A stretch of 64,000 nucleotides of DNA. Source: Polytrichum commune (lineage: Eukaryota > Streptophyta > Polytrichopsida > Polytrichales > Polytrichaceae). This document shows, piece after piece, positions 1-11,786 of this stretch. The position numbers and the translations under genes were made by a program. Numbering within the stretch: position 1 is the stretch's first letter; each line of letters starts with the position of its first letter. The DNA is taken from assembly GCA_950295325.1 (NCBI GenBank), contig OX485806.1, positions 46,433,169 to 46,497,168 on the forward strand, given 5' to 3'. The notes below the pieces were generated by a model. That model did no database searches. It was not told the DNA's origin and saw only the letters and a program-made list of their open reading frames with translations.

Positions 1-3000
1 TGGAAGCTGAATGTTCCACAACCCCTGCTTCCATGGTCTTTTGCATCTTCATAAAGCTAAAAGTACATCTCCATGACTAGTCTTGTGCATTAGGTCATCC
101 TTGTTTTTTTTGGGGTGAAAGTAATGTTATTAGTGCCATACTGAGATTCTGGTCCTAAAAGTGTGGTGCCTGAAGATTGGTCTGATTGATAACATCTGTT
201 GAGTTGTCCAAGTAAGATACGGTACTCATTGTGTGAATATCTACCATAAAAGGTGATCTGGTATCCATTCCTGGTAAACATTATGCAGTTGCAAAGAAAT
301 GACTGAGGCTGTAAGAATGTAATGGATGTGAGGGGAGAATGACCAAGTATTGTGGCATAAAAGAGATGGATTTTGAATTACTGGATTATTATTAGTGTTA
401 CTCAGTCAACTGAACCTGGTTGTTTGATGTGTTTTGTAATGGTAAGCATGCATGGATGTGTCTGGTACCAGTTTTATCTACTTGTGTCTAAGAGGCCTAC
501 TCTGGGCCTCCAAGCAGAAAATAGTGTGTTTGAGCGGAATACTCTCAGTTTTAGCTAATCATGTCAAAAGTGACCCTATTTAAAAATCAACTTATTCATC
601 AAGTACACTATCTGATTAAGTCAAAGACCTCAATGTTATTGAAATTTCAGTTCAAATTTGCAGGATGGATCCCTGTGGATGCAAACACATGTGGTTTATT
701 TTGATTATCATTGTCGAGTGTGAGTATATATTTTCTTTCCCTGACATACAATTCAATGAGTATACATTGTTTATATAATTATATGTTTGAACGTATATTG
801 AGTGTGAGTATATATTTACTTTCAAACATATAATTATATAAAATATGGTCTCTGAACTTGGTGAAGCCTGTATAAATTGTGTGTGTGGCTGTATATTGAG
901 ACCCCACATCCTCAAAGCATTCAGCTCTGAAGAGGTTCAAGCAGGAATGCTTCCCTTGCATAATTTGGAAGGGAAAGCTCATTATCATTGCTTCAATCTG
1001 GTATCAGGTATTTGAAGAGTAACATGGGTTATGTGGTATCACCAAGGGTTTTATCCACCAAAAGGCTTTAGTATCCAAGAGATGGAGATCAATTGTTAAC
1101 TGTGCCTGCCTTTAATGTGGGGTAGGGTTTTGGGGTGAGCATGTATTGCAGAATAGCCACCGGGACCCATAATATGCAATCTGGATAAGGTAGATTGTTT
1201 ACTTTTTCCAATGAGGGTACTCCTCCTAGGATATTGAAATATGTGATTAGGGCGGGATGGTTAGCAAATCTATATCGAGGCCATATACACAATCCCCATA
1301 AGTTTTGGAGCTTATATGAAGATTCATAGTTCTTTGTCAAAGTGAAGATTCTTGTGCATATTAAGTGGGTGTATGCCAACCCCCCCCCCCCCCAGTGTCC
1401 AAATTATGTTCACTGTTGAACTTAGAATGGTTAACACATTCTTTACATAGTCCAATCTCTTTTGACCAGATGTTTTTTTGGTGTTTCTTCTTGGATGAAC
1501 ATGTAACCACACACCATTAAATATAGATGTTTGAGCAAGATAAGTAAACGAGTTAGGTGCATCCACCTTAAATGATGTGCTAATGTGGTAGTTTCCTTGC
1601 CACTATATTGATGTTTTAGATCTTTATTGATTTGGTGTACATTGTCTTGGTATTTGGTGTCATGTATACTCCTAGCTTGGAGCCGTGCCATCCCAACCAG
1701 TTACACCCGTCCATATGAATCAATGTCCTTCGCCACTATGAGTATTCCTGGCATGTAGCACCCATGTGAATGTAGTTGGGAAAAACCTTCTGAATTTTTT
1801 CTTTTTTCCTTTCATGGCCGAGACTTGGACCTTTTTTTTTATAATTCCTTGATCACGACTTTTGCAAGGAAAATACGAAGGTTCTCACTGCAATGAAAGC
1901 TTGTAACTGAAGATCCCTTGTAAATTGCAACCACAAAAAATGGAGACTCTGTGATTTTAGGTTCGTGAATGTGATAGTGCTTCCAAAGCTCTTTCTCTAG
2001 CTTGTAAACAACTCTCAGAGTTGGCAAGCTGTAATCCTCCAGGGAGCTTCAAAATTTTCGTCTTAGTTGATGATGGCAACTGGAACATCGTCTCTAGTTT
2101 TTGAGTTGGACTCCTTGTGACCAGACCTTTTCAGATTAAGGGTTGAAGGGATAGGTTTCCATCCCGAATTTCAAACATTTTGTCCCTATAAGGTAAACAC
2201 ACCTAATTCGGTTACTTATCTTAATCCTATACCTATATTTGAGTGGTGTGTGCTTAGATGTGGATGCAAGAACCGACACCAAACAGTCGTGTGTAAAAGA
2301 GATTGGACTACTCGTTCAAAATTGGTAACCACTACAATCTCACATTTTGGGTTTGTACACTCATGTATCCAGTGCTGCAATCCCCCCCCCATCTCATGCC
2401 CCTGTAATAATGCCAAGTTCTTTAGTGCTCACAAGATCAATATCTTCAAAACTAGAAGCCATGTAGTTGAGAAGATCCACAGATGTCACATTTGATTATT
2501 GAAGCAATGGATTCTGAGTCCTATCATGAGCTGCAAATGTGCACCTGAGATCAACGTGTTTTGACAGATTAGATAGTCCAGATATTGGCAATTTCCTATG
2601 CTATTGCACGAGTGAACAATTCCTCCACATTCAGAAATCTAAGCATCTGTAAGACTTTCGAATTGTATACCTTTGGAATTGTAAATCTAAAGTGTTTGTT
2701 ATGATCTCGTTTGGGTTGCAAAAGTACATTGAGGACAGTCTAGCTCAATGAAGTAAAACCAGTGGCAGCAGATCTTCTCAAAACAAGCTCTTTCAGGAAT
2801 ATACACATAAACAGGTATTTAAATGATTTTTTTTCATAATTATTACAAATTCATTTGAGTTGTCTTGGTGTTTTGTCACCATTATAGTTGTAATCTTTTT
2901 CTCCTTGGTACCTTGGTGGTGTTTTTTGTTGACTTATAATATAGATATTTTAGTATAAAGATATAATATATTTTAAGATATAATATAGATAATATAGATA

Positions 3001-4095
3001 TGTCTTATTTCTCTTTGAAAATTGGTTGCCCCCTTTTATTCCTTTTTTTGGTAATTTTTTTCACACTATACATTATTAAAATGTGCTTTGTCAATAATTG
3101 TCACCCGTGTGCCCCTCATGAATAAGGAGGTGGTGTAGAGAAAAATCACTAGATGATATCTAGACTCCTGTGTATCCCAAACTATTAGCATATTTAAGGT
3201 TGTATTTATTGGTATTCCATCCTCATATACAATGTTATGAGACGTTACCCAAATAATTAAACCTAACTTCTACGTAGGTTGTTACTTTGGTAAGGATGGT
3301 TGGTGGTGCAGTTGTATGAATTTCTTGCAAAGGTTGTACTTGTGATAAGGTGTGGATGTGTTCTCTATCACCCTTGATACCATCCATTTGATTTTGGCCA
3401 ATTTATATGCAATGAAGTGGCAGTGATTAAGCCCTCCCTATTCGTTTGTTGAAGTTCTTATGACTCACATGTGGTTAGGTTCACGTTGTTTGGTTGTTGT
3501 TTTTTCACTCATATTAATATGCTTTATAAACATATATCTAATATATTTTATTCAAAACTACACATGTCTAGCAAATATAGCTATGATTGTATCTTTGTTG
3601 GATATGGCCTTCAATTTTGTTCGTATACTTAAATTTTTTTTGCATACCAATATTGATTATACTCATGCACTCCAGTTCGTAAAAATAACTCCGTGATTTC
3701 TTTCATTTTTAGTTTGACATAAACCACACCTTCTGTAATCTATCTTGACTATATCATGGGTTTTGTTTCTTAAAAAAATGTTTGTCCCTCTTTGAATGTT
3801 TTTTGACATCAAAAACTAGTTGACCTAGAAATAGGCCTATAGTATCCAGTTATCAGAACCAAATTTTCATATCTTTTAAATTCCCTCAAAAGGATCATGA
3901 GAGTGGTCAAGATTCCAAGTTTGTTAAGTTGAGCAAAAAACACCAAAATGAGCACTGCCAAAAGCCCTCCACCCCCGATATTGTTCATTGGTTGCCACTA
4001 GCACTAGCACCCTATCCAAATGGCATGGTACACTGCTAGTCACGTCCAAGCCTTGCGAAAACACCTCTTGAGCTAGTCTTTCATCACTAGATTGC
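1..4095. other. AT-rich intergenic DNA without recognisable gene
   Basis: No open frame here resembles a known protein and none is long. The sequence is AT-rich with homopolymer runs, including a C run near 1381-1393 and a very AT-rich stretch of repeated 'ataatatagata' type at 2935-3010. A perfect inverted repeat at 772-840 is listed separately. I see no LTR ends or transposase remnant. Confidence 0.6.
772..840. repeat. Perfect 20-bp inverted repeat (small hairpin)
   Basis: Positions 772-791 and 821-840 are exact reverse complements over 20 bases, separated by a 29-base spacer. The arms are AT-rich. The motif 'gagtgtgagtatatatt' occurs both in the spacer and upstream near 716, so a local duplication accompanies the hairpin. 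It could be a MITE remnant or a cruciform-prone site; no function is claimed. Confidence 0.7.
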
Positions 4096-5620
4096 TCTTC
4101 CAACGTATGTTATCTTAAAACTTTCGTTTAAGGCTTAAATAGATGCTTTGAACACTACCTACCAATTCATATATTTGGACCGATCGGCCAAATTCCGGAG
4201 GTCGATCCACAAACTAAGTTTGGATCTGGCATCTCTAACCTTCTACCAACCTATGGTAGAGTTTTCAAATCATTCTAACCTCTTTCATATTTCTGACCAA
4301 CTAGCATTTTTGGTTAGATTAGCCAACTTCCGGAGGTGACTATTGCAAACCAAGTCCGGATCTGACCTCCTTAACATTCTACCAACCTATGGTAAAATTT
4401 CCGAGCCATTTTGACCCTTTTCATATTGCCGACCAGCTAAAGTTTTTGGTCAGATCCACCAACCTTTGAAAATGTATTTTGCATATCAAGTCCAGATCTG
4501 ACCTGTCTAACTGTCACAACCCTTGCTAGCCCCCCTTGACAATCTTGCCAATTTTCAATTCTAGCAAAGGTTACGAGTGGCTAACCATTCGCATTCCGCC
4601 ATGCTAATGGTTAGCTCCTCCTACCCCGGACCTTATAGTTCATAGGAGGGAACCAACCCTCCTACTTTGCTTTAGGGACTCACCCCTTAATCGGTAACCC
4701 ATTCCTAGATGTGGACTTCCATCCATGGAAGTCCAATCCCATGTTGATCATCGCGTTGCCGGAGCAACACTACAACAACCCGAACCATACTAGGCAACTA
4801 TGGCCTCACATTGGGCCAATGCCCATGGAGGCCGTGCCGTTCGGCCTCGGGTGGGTGAGGCCACACCACCTCACCCGTATAAGCCTCTGGGACTTCACGC
4901 GGGGCCCCTACCCCACCGTCAACCAACCTCTTGTCTCTCTACCAAGAGTTGGGGCCAAGTGGACATTTTCCTTTAGCTGCTGGGCCTAGAACCCCCCCAG
5001 CAGCTTCAGACCATCATAACTTCCTTGTATGATGTCTGATCATAACAACCAACCACTCCATGTTCATCTACGCTTCACGTAGATGCCGATGGACTCCTCA
5101 CTTGCTCCATTTGAGCAAGTCTTGAGGAAGTTATGCCTATTTGAACCTTGGCAGTCCCGGGAATCACTCCCAGGCACTGCTGTACCAGGGCGCTGTCCCG
5201 GGACAGCGCCCCACTCAAATGGCCATAACTCCTAGCTCACACCTCCGATTGAGGTGTTCTTTAGCTTTCTAGAATCACCACGCCATGAGCTACGCATAGC
5301 TCATGGCCTTACCCTTGTGCCTCCTAATCTTCGTGGGTGGGAGGCGTTCCCAACGCCCGGGGCCCTCACCCACAGTAGGATCACTTGGGCCCTCTCACCA
5401 ACGGCGCCACAAGTCCCGGGTGTCACTCCGGGGTCCCCCTTGTGCCCATGGTGTTTCGGGCACTCCTCATGGAGAGGTGCGCGACACTAACCTTCTACCA
5501 ACCTATGATACAGTTTTCAGGCCATTTGGACCACTTGCTCTGGATGTCCTCCCACGAGTGTCACGTCCGCGTATACCCACCCTCTCTACTTCGTACTGCA
5601 TTCCTAGGTGGTACATCGCA
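4096..5620. repeat. Tandem repeat of about 136 bp, split by a solo LTR
   Basis: The landmark 'ttctaccaac' recurs at 4241, 4377 and 5492. With the 975-bp LTR and its 5-bp duplication removed, the last falls about 136 bases after the second, so the unit is about 136 bp. A weaker unit starts near 4096. Units share 'cggaggt', 'tccggatctg' and 'accaactag' blocks but have diverged. The array was present before the family C LTR entered it at 4512. Confidence 0.6.
4512..5486. mobile_element. Solo LTR, family C (chromovirus LTR)
   Basis: The segment starts TGTCACAACC, ends GTGCGCGACA and is flanked by the perfect 5-bp direct repeat CTAAC (4507-4511 and 5487-5491). Length is 975 bp. No internal region adjoins it, so it is a solo LTR left by LTR-LTR recombination. 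Related copies lie at 33736-34646, 47863-48681, 48682-49653 and, inverted, 55966-56938, where the LTR follows chromovirus integrase and chromodomain remnants; that defines the family. By that orientation this copy reads on the minus strand. Confidence 0.9.
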
Positions 5621-6659
5621 AACTAGCCGATGGACACTACTTGTCCAGATCCAAAACTCACAAGCATACACACCTTCTCTAAGAGTCGCATATGTGAACT
5701 AAGAGAGCCAAAAGGCTCTAGGACAATATTTATATACACTTCAAAACAACTACCTACTAGGTGGGTCAACTTGGTAGGTTGCCACCCTGTCCTGACGTGT
5801 TTTTGCCCTTTGTACAATTCATGACTAGCTGGCACACTAAGGTGAAAAAAATGGTCAACTAATAATAAAAACTTGTAATGCGATTTTAATAACTTTGGAC
5901 CTACAAGTTGCTTTCTGACCAACTAAATTACTAACACAAAATAATTATTCTTACAAAATGGATTGTTTAATAGTGAAACAATATAACCCAACTAGTGGAT
6001 GTTCCAACAAGTAATTGTATTAGGAATTAATAAACTAATATTTTTTTTTGGTCTTTTTGACAATTTCTGACCAACTAGTCCATTTTTGACGGATTGGTTT
6101 GCTATGGGCATTTATATTCTTCAAACTTAGTGCTAAATTCTACCTTAATAGCCATCGAATGGGCCCAAACCACAATCACTCAATATCACATCTCTATCAT
6201 CATACCACTAGTACCTCATTAAGACTTGTTCATTGAATCCAACGTAATAGACCAATCCCATTTTGACATCTAAATATTTGTCCACTACCCTTTATATACT
6301 AATGATGTTGAAAATCATGATATTGAATCAAGTCTAGAAAGCCAAATACCTATAGAGAATTAAGGTCAAGAAGAATCATTTTCACCTCTTAAACCACAAT
6401 AATTAAAGTTTGGTTCAACCTCAAGAACTTCACAAGGTCATACTATTCAAAATTCTCTGACATATTTATCTCCTTCATTACATGTTTTGTCTCCTCCACC
6501 TCAAACACCGTACCACCACCAATGGCCAACCCATCATATCATTAATGTCATCCACTACCTTATTTTCTAGAAAGGCCAAGAGTAGATCCTAATATCCATG
6601 CTGTAAAATTTGAAATCATTTGTGCTACAAATGATATTCCCCTACTAAATTTTAAAAGA
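5621..6659. other. AT-rich DNA upstream of the element F gag remnant
   Basis: No confident protein similarity is visible. The stretch may include the degraded 5' LTR, leader and gag start of element F, because gag-like sequence follows at once, but I could not find an LTR boundary. Confidence 0.4.
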
Positions 6660-7026
6660 TCTTTGCCGCCTCTTTGCAGGAGGATGCCTTTGCATAGCAC
6701 CAAAAAAACCATCATTTGCAGGTTGGAATGCATTAAAAAATGTTTTAAAACTCAATTGAGACCATTAATTCTTGCTAGTAATTTTTTTTAAAAAAATCAA
6801 CATAAGAATGGGTATGAATGGAAGGGTTGATAGCTATTACGGTCAAATGCAAGACATCCTACAACATATGGGAACCCATTTAATACCAAATAATTTTCTT
6901 ATGAGTATTTTTATTGGAGATCTTTATCCCAACCTATAAAAAACTTATGTGAATAGGATGCCCCTACGATGTATGCACAAGCATATGCTAGAGCCAAGGT
7001 CTGGGAGGAATGTTGTTTAGAAGTTG
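6660..7026 (+). pseudogene. Element F gag remnant (5' part), Ty3/gypsy
   Basis: This is a decayed stretch of retrotransposon capsid coding sequence with several stops and frameshifts. The clearest part is at 6958-7022, where one frame reads PTMYAQAYARAKVWEECC, a motif known from the Gag of a common plant gypsy family. The reading frame is cut at 7026 by element E, and the following Gag segment (linker plus zinc knuckle) resumes at 26793 after the duplicated target AGTTG. The two halves therefore belong to one element, split by a 19.8-kb nest. The Gag start is not identifiable. Confidence 0.65.
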
Positions 7027-7182
7027 TGTCGGAACATGGGATCAACAAAAGAATCCGGTGAAGCGTTTTTAGTGCTTAATCCGGCTGTCCGGATGATCCG
7101 AGTATCATTCCAGGGACTCTGTGAAGTGTAAGATGGTAGCTCCACTCCTTCCCTGCTTGAAAATCAACCACCGGGCGGAATG

Positions 7183-8920
7183 TGTGAGCCCAAATTGGTG
7201 CCCACATGTGTTCTTAATCCTAAAACCACTAAAACCTTAGGCTTTAGATTTATATTGAATATTCAAAAAGATGAACAGAGTGAGACTTTGAGTTTAGGTT
7301 TGAGTTAAGTTTGAAAGCTTAGGTGGGAGTTACTTGGGCTTGAGGCTAGACTTATTGAGTTTGGGAAATTAATTAATTGTTAGAAGAGACTTAGAGTTAG
7401 TTGGGACATGATTTAGGTTAGTGTGGGTGTAGGATGGAGGATTAGGCCAAAGTATTGTTCGTTTTAGGATGAGTGTGATGTGGTTTAGAGGGGGGGCTTC
7501 TCAAATGGATCGACTTCGGATTTCTCGGATCAGCAGAGAGTGGCCTGGAAGCCTCGGGCCTGGGAGCCTCGGGCCTGGGAGCACTCTCTCTCTCTCTCAC
7601 ACAGTGACCAAGAGGCTGGCCGGAGGGGGGAGCCCCTGCTGGATTTTCAAGCTTCTGGTGGGAGGGGCCTCAAAAAAAAAAATCGATGGTTGGAAGAGCT
7701 CTCGAGCTCAGGCTTCGGTGAGGAGATTTCAGCCAAGGCAGGTGACGTGACCTGAATCCATTCCCTCGGCTAGGTCAGCTTGAGCGCTTCCAAGGTAGCT
7801 AAAGACCGGGTTCGAGTGCTCGAAGTGAGTGGGCAGGGTGAATTGGAGGTCGTGCTTACTGGATCGTTGGGTGTTGTGCAAGCCCCAGCGCAAGAGATCA
7901 TAGCACTGATGGGCGAATGCATTCATGCATTGGGACAACCAAACATGGGAATTCTTTGGTGTGGATGTCTGAGGATGCTCACAGTCGGTGCCTTGCCCTG
8001 GATGAATTGGTAGGTTAATCTACATTGGACCTCTACCTCGACATCAATGACATCAACACTAGAATTGGTGTTGCACTAAGTGAGCAGGTATCTTATGGCG
8101 GGGATCGTCAACACGCAATGCTGATTGAAGGAGCTCGGTGTCGGCATAGCAGCGGCCATCGGAGTACAGGCTTGCATTGGAAGAATTAGGGAGAGGGAGG
8201 AATCATGTCGCTTGTCTCCTACCTTGCAAGTGACCTGAGGAGAGGTGGAAAATGGGTGATGATCAGCTCAGACTCTCCCTCATTAGATTGACGGGTAATC
8301 AGGGAGCTGGAATGTGCAACCGCTTCAAAGCGGAAGCCAAGTTGATTACAGGCGTCTAACTCGCCGATTGAGGTAGTGGGAATTTGCTGAGCTCGGTGGC
8401 AGGAGGCTACTGTGGCAGCTAAGCTGAAGAGTCTGTGGCCCAGTTGGCCAAGGCAGCTGGTAGTTGAGCCAGAGTGGGAAGGAGATTAGGAAGGGAAACC
8501 GATTCAAGACCAGGGGCACCAAGGCATCACTGGGCACACTAAAATAGGGTAGCAGTTAGGATTTGGGGGTTGTATTAGCTTGTTAGCCGAGTTGCCTTCA
8601 CAGGTGGCGGCCAATTGTGAATGTGGCTAGGTTAGTGAATGGAATTCAGGTCATGCTAGGATGGTGTGTTAGGGAAACTCAGGTGTGGAGTGGGGGTGAT
8701 TGGTGATGGGTATGATGACGCGATAATGACCACAAGAGCGGGGAGTATTTCTATATGCTTTAGCCCTGTGCTCTCTGAATAAAAGACATGTGTTTTATAT
8801 TCATCTTGTTGTAGCATTGGAATTTTGACTCCATGGAATAAGGGAGATTACACTAGTGCATGTGAGCCATGGGCTGTCACCCGAACTATGACGCTAAAGG
8901 GTGGGGGTTTATGGCTGACA
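7183..8920 (+). mobile_element. Solo LTR, family D, nested in E
   Basis: The segment starts TGTGAGCCCAAATTGGTG and ends GTTTATGGCTGACA (1,738 bp). Flanks are GAATG at 7178-7182 and TAATG at 8921-8925, a 5-bp target duplication with one mismatch. The same termini bound the copy at 57821-59105, which has a perfect duplication. An AATAAA at 8778-8783 near the 3' end suits a plus-strand polyadenylation signal inside the LTR. No coding region adjoins it. Confidence 0.85.
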
Positions 8921-9227
8921 TAATGGCCTTTCCGTTTCCGGATGGTTAGTTGGAAATCCTCACTTCCGGGACTTGCCTTCCGGATGAACAACTAAATTTA
9001 AGATTTACTCCTACTCCTACCTCCTCAATTCCTACCTCCTCTATACCTACCTCCAATGGTGATGTGGTTCATCCGAGAAAGATGCCCCGATCTGGCCACT
9101 CTCCGGTCTTCCCTTACAACCAGTCCGGATCAGCTTAATCCGGCCTGGCAGGTCACACAGAGATTCCGTAATGTGTGCCCAGAACTACAACGACAGATTG
9201 ATCTGGATCCGCCCGGGGTCTATAAAT

Positions 9228-9445
9228 CTGGGATAACTAAACGACCCGTACCGCTCTTTGAACTACCCCTTCCAGATACTATGGGACCTCTTCGGAAGGT
9301 CGGATGGCGTAAGTTTGAGTACCCCTCACACCCCTTACCCAGTCCTAACAACGACTTTCCCACATAGAAGTTATATATGCAAACAAACCAGCAAGGCTTC
9401 ACTTCCACTACACCTCAGAAGTGATCAACCCGATCCGGCATCCTA
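9228..9445. repeat. Element E internal duplication (partner near 9512-9550 plus 23725-23905)
   Basis: The block from 'ataactaaacgacccgtacc' to 'agaagtgatcaaccc' is repeated, with changes, at 9512-9550 continuing at 23725-23905 across the inserted element B. This is a tandem duplication of roughly 215 bp, offset about 285 bp, inside E. The intact unit also shows what the target looked like before B inserted: the CGTACTACCCC junction is restored when one TACTA copy is removed. Confidence 0.75.
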
Positions 9446-9550
9446 ACCTATCCGGTTTCTCTCCCTCTTCCAACAGACCTTTCCGACTACAAGTGACTGA
9501 GGTCCAGTAAATCCGAGATAATTGGACGACCCGTACCGCTTTCCGTACTA

Positions 9551-10488
9551 TGTGGTACTTTTGGGCCACCCCCTTTCGAGGGAGCCTAAAAATATCACAC
9601 AAGCCCTTCGATGAAGATGGCCTGCACTTGCAGGCACCCAAGCCGAACCCGGATGATAGGTGTATAACGTGAATAGTTAGATTTTTTAAGGGAGATTAAA
9701 TATGCGTCGTAGTACCTCCGGAGGTTGGGCCTTAGTTTTTTACTAGTGTGGCTCTAAACTCCACTAACCAATTTCATATCTAGTTCTAACCATAACCTAC
9801 AACCTATTCTACGCGCAGACGCACCAGCCTTGAAACCAAGGCAATCCTAATTTGTGAATTATGATGGTTCTGATACACACCAACCGGGTGTGACTCATAC
9901 CACCCTAGTTCAACGAACGGAATAACGACAATTTGATGGACCATTCAATTATTCCTATTTTTTTTATTTAGTTCTATTTAGTTTTCTAAGCGGGGGAACT
10001 TGGCCTAAGTCCCACCCTTCACACAAATTCCTTCTTAATTACTTACTTTCGTTTGCACGTCCTACCTCACTACATTCACATATTAGGCATCACCCCTTAC
10101 CTGGTTGGCGCACCTCTTATCTTGGAACCTTCTAAGGCCTCGTGCAGGTCCTTTGAAGGTTGAGTGACATCTCAAACCCATTCGAACATCAATGGTTTGA
10201 AGGGTGGTATCACTATACCGAGTTAAGTTTCCGATTCGGGTCTCTTGCCAACAAGGGTTCACGATTTATTTTGTATATTTTGATTGTTAAATGTGTTTAC
10301 ACTGGATAGACCACGAAATGCAACTCAATGGGACCAGGGTGACGGGCGACCTGTAGGTTCAATTTGTTGCGCAATCTTCATAAATTGGGGCCATTACTCC
10401 CAATCTATGGGGCCAACAACATAATAGTGGATTCGCGGGTCATTAATTCCACCTTTCTACCAACAACATTAAGAGTGGTTATGTAGGT
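9551..10488 (-). mobile_element. Element B 3' LTR, outer part (before the A insertion)
   Basis: This begins with the B terminus TGTGGTAC and matches 51744-52684 almost base for base. That paralogue runs on uninterrupted through 'gttatgtcggtgattaatcc', whereas here the sequence stops at 'gttatgtaggt' and element A begins at 10489. The remainder of the LTR resumes at 19909. A GC-rich, protein-free block with 'cctccggaggttgggcc' near 9716 is shared by all B copies. Confidence 0.88.
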
Positions 10489-10885
10489 TGTCACGTGAGG
10501 CGACATCGAGGGCTAAGTCACGTCAAATTAGGAGTAAATGGACTCTATTAGGAGTCCATGTGTGTTTGGATGGATTATGGACTCCATTGGGAGTCCTAGT
10601 TAGTTGTTCATCCACTCCATGGATGAAATCCACATAGGATTGGAGTTATGTGGAGAGGAAGGCATCTTGACTTGCCATTGTTGTCAAGTCAAGTCTTGTG
10701 AGTGTATTTTGAGAGAGAGAGAGCTTGTTGTTGCTATCTTATGGCTATGGTGTAGTAGATCATGAGTAAAGCCTTTGAATTCTTTCTCCATCACTTGCAC
10801 TCTTGGATTCTCCCTTTGTGGAGTGAGAGATAGCTTGACTCTTGTGTGTGAATTTTAGAGTTTCTTAAGCTTTGTAAGGAGACTT
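10489..10885 (+). repeat. Element A 5' LTR (shared part)
   Basis: This segment matches 19454-19849 with about 8 differences in 397 positions by my count, including one indel. It opens with TGTCACGTGAGGCGACATCG and holds a 'gagagagagag' run near 10710 and a short inverted repeat 'cttgacttgcc...gtcaagtcaag' near 10670. The LTR very likely continues past 10885, because the only strong TATA box is at 11011, but the 3' copy diverges at 10885/19849, so the true LTR end and the primer-binding site cannot be placed. Confidence 0.8.
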
Positions 10886-11010
10886 CTTAGTTTCTTGAGC
10901 TCGGAGAGAGAAACCCTCATACTTGACAACAATTGCATTTATTTTTCATTTTTGGTTGTATTTCTGAGCTAGAAGGGCCCAGTAGTGGGAGCAAATGAGT
11001 GATACAAGAG

Positions 11011-11018
11011 TATAAAAG
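11011..11018 (+). promoter_or_regulatory. Candidate TATA box of element A
   Basis: The octamer TATAAAAG lies about 520 bp inside the 5' end of element A and about 770 bp before the Gag start codon. Position and sequence suit a plant Pol II core promoter at a U3/R boundary. The matching region is missing from the 3' LTR, so it cannot be confirmed by LTR comparison. Confidence 0.45.
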
Positions 11019-11264
11019 CTTAGTTTGCAATTCCTTGCAACCCTCAAGGAGATTTTGAGAAAAATCTTCACATTTCTCTTTTGGTGTCTCTTTGTGTTTT
11101 CTTGAATTGTTGATGGTTGAATCTTGAGACCAAATGGAATCTCAAGTCACATCTTTATTGCTTGCAAATTGTGGAAGCAAAGTTTAATTTTTGTTCTTTT
11201 AAAACAAACACAACAATAAAATAAAACAACAATAAAATAAAAATCCGATTTGTTTTTAATTGTT

Positions 11265-11288
11265 GAGCTCCGGACGGATCCGGAGCTC
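11265..11288 (+). promoter_or_regulatory. GC-rich leader hairpin of element A
   Basis: GAGCTCCGGA and TCCGGAGCTC form a perfect 10-bp stem around CGGA, in an otherwise AT-rich leader. The same GGAGCTCCGG core recurs at 11302-11311, so alternative or intermolecular pairing is possible. Retroelement leaders often hold such stems for dimerisation, packaging or primer placement; that role is inference. Confidence 0.45.
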
Positions 11289-11786
11289 ACCGGACCCTCT
11301 TGGAGCTCCGGTTCTGCAAGGGGGCGGGCGGCGCCAACCAGGCCCAGGTAAGCCTCTTCATTTTTTTATTTTTTTATTTTAAAAATAAATAAAAAACATT
11401 ATTTTTATTTTTATTTTTCATTTTCACATTTTTACTTTCACCTTTCAAACTTGGCATTCAATTCTCACAAACTTTGAGGTTCAAATTTGGGGGCATACTA
11501 GCTCGGATTGGAGTGAAATTTGAGCCTAATTTATGTGAAATCTTCCTAGGAGTCCATTGGTGCAATTAGTTTGTTGATTGGAGTCCATAATCACCTTGGA
11601 AATTAACATTTTCAACGCTGATTTTTTAATTTTAATTACCAATCTCAAACCTTTGCACAATTTTGGAGTTCTGGGGGCCTAAATAAACACTTGGCATTTG
11701 GCAAGGGATTGCCATTTAGATAGCCCGCAACAGGTGCAGGTTGCCATTACCTTGTTGATAGTTGCCGGTACTCAAGTGATTATTTT

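Noticed and set aside
1381-1393. Poly-C tract as a structured element
   Set aside because: Simple homopolymer without associated features; could be partly a sequencing artefact.
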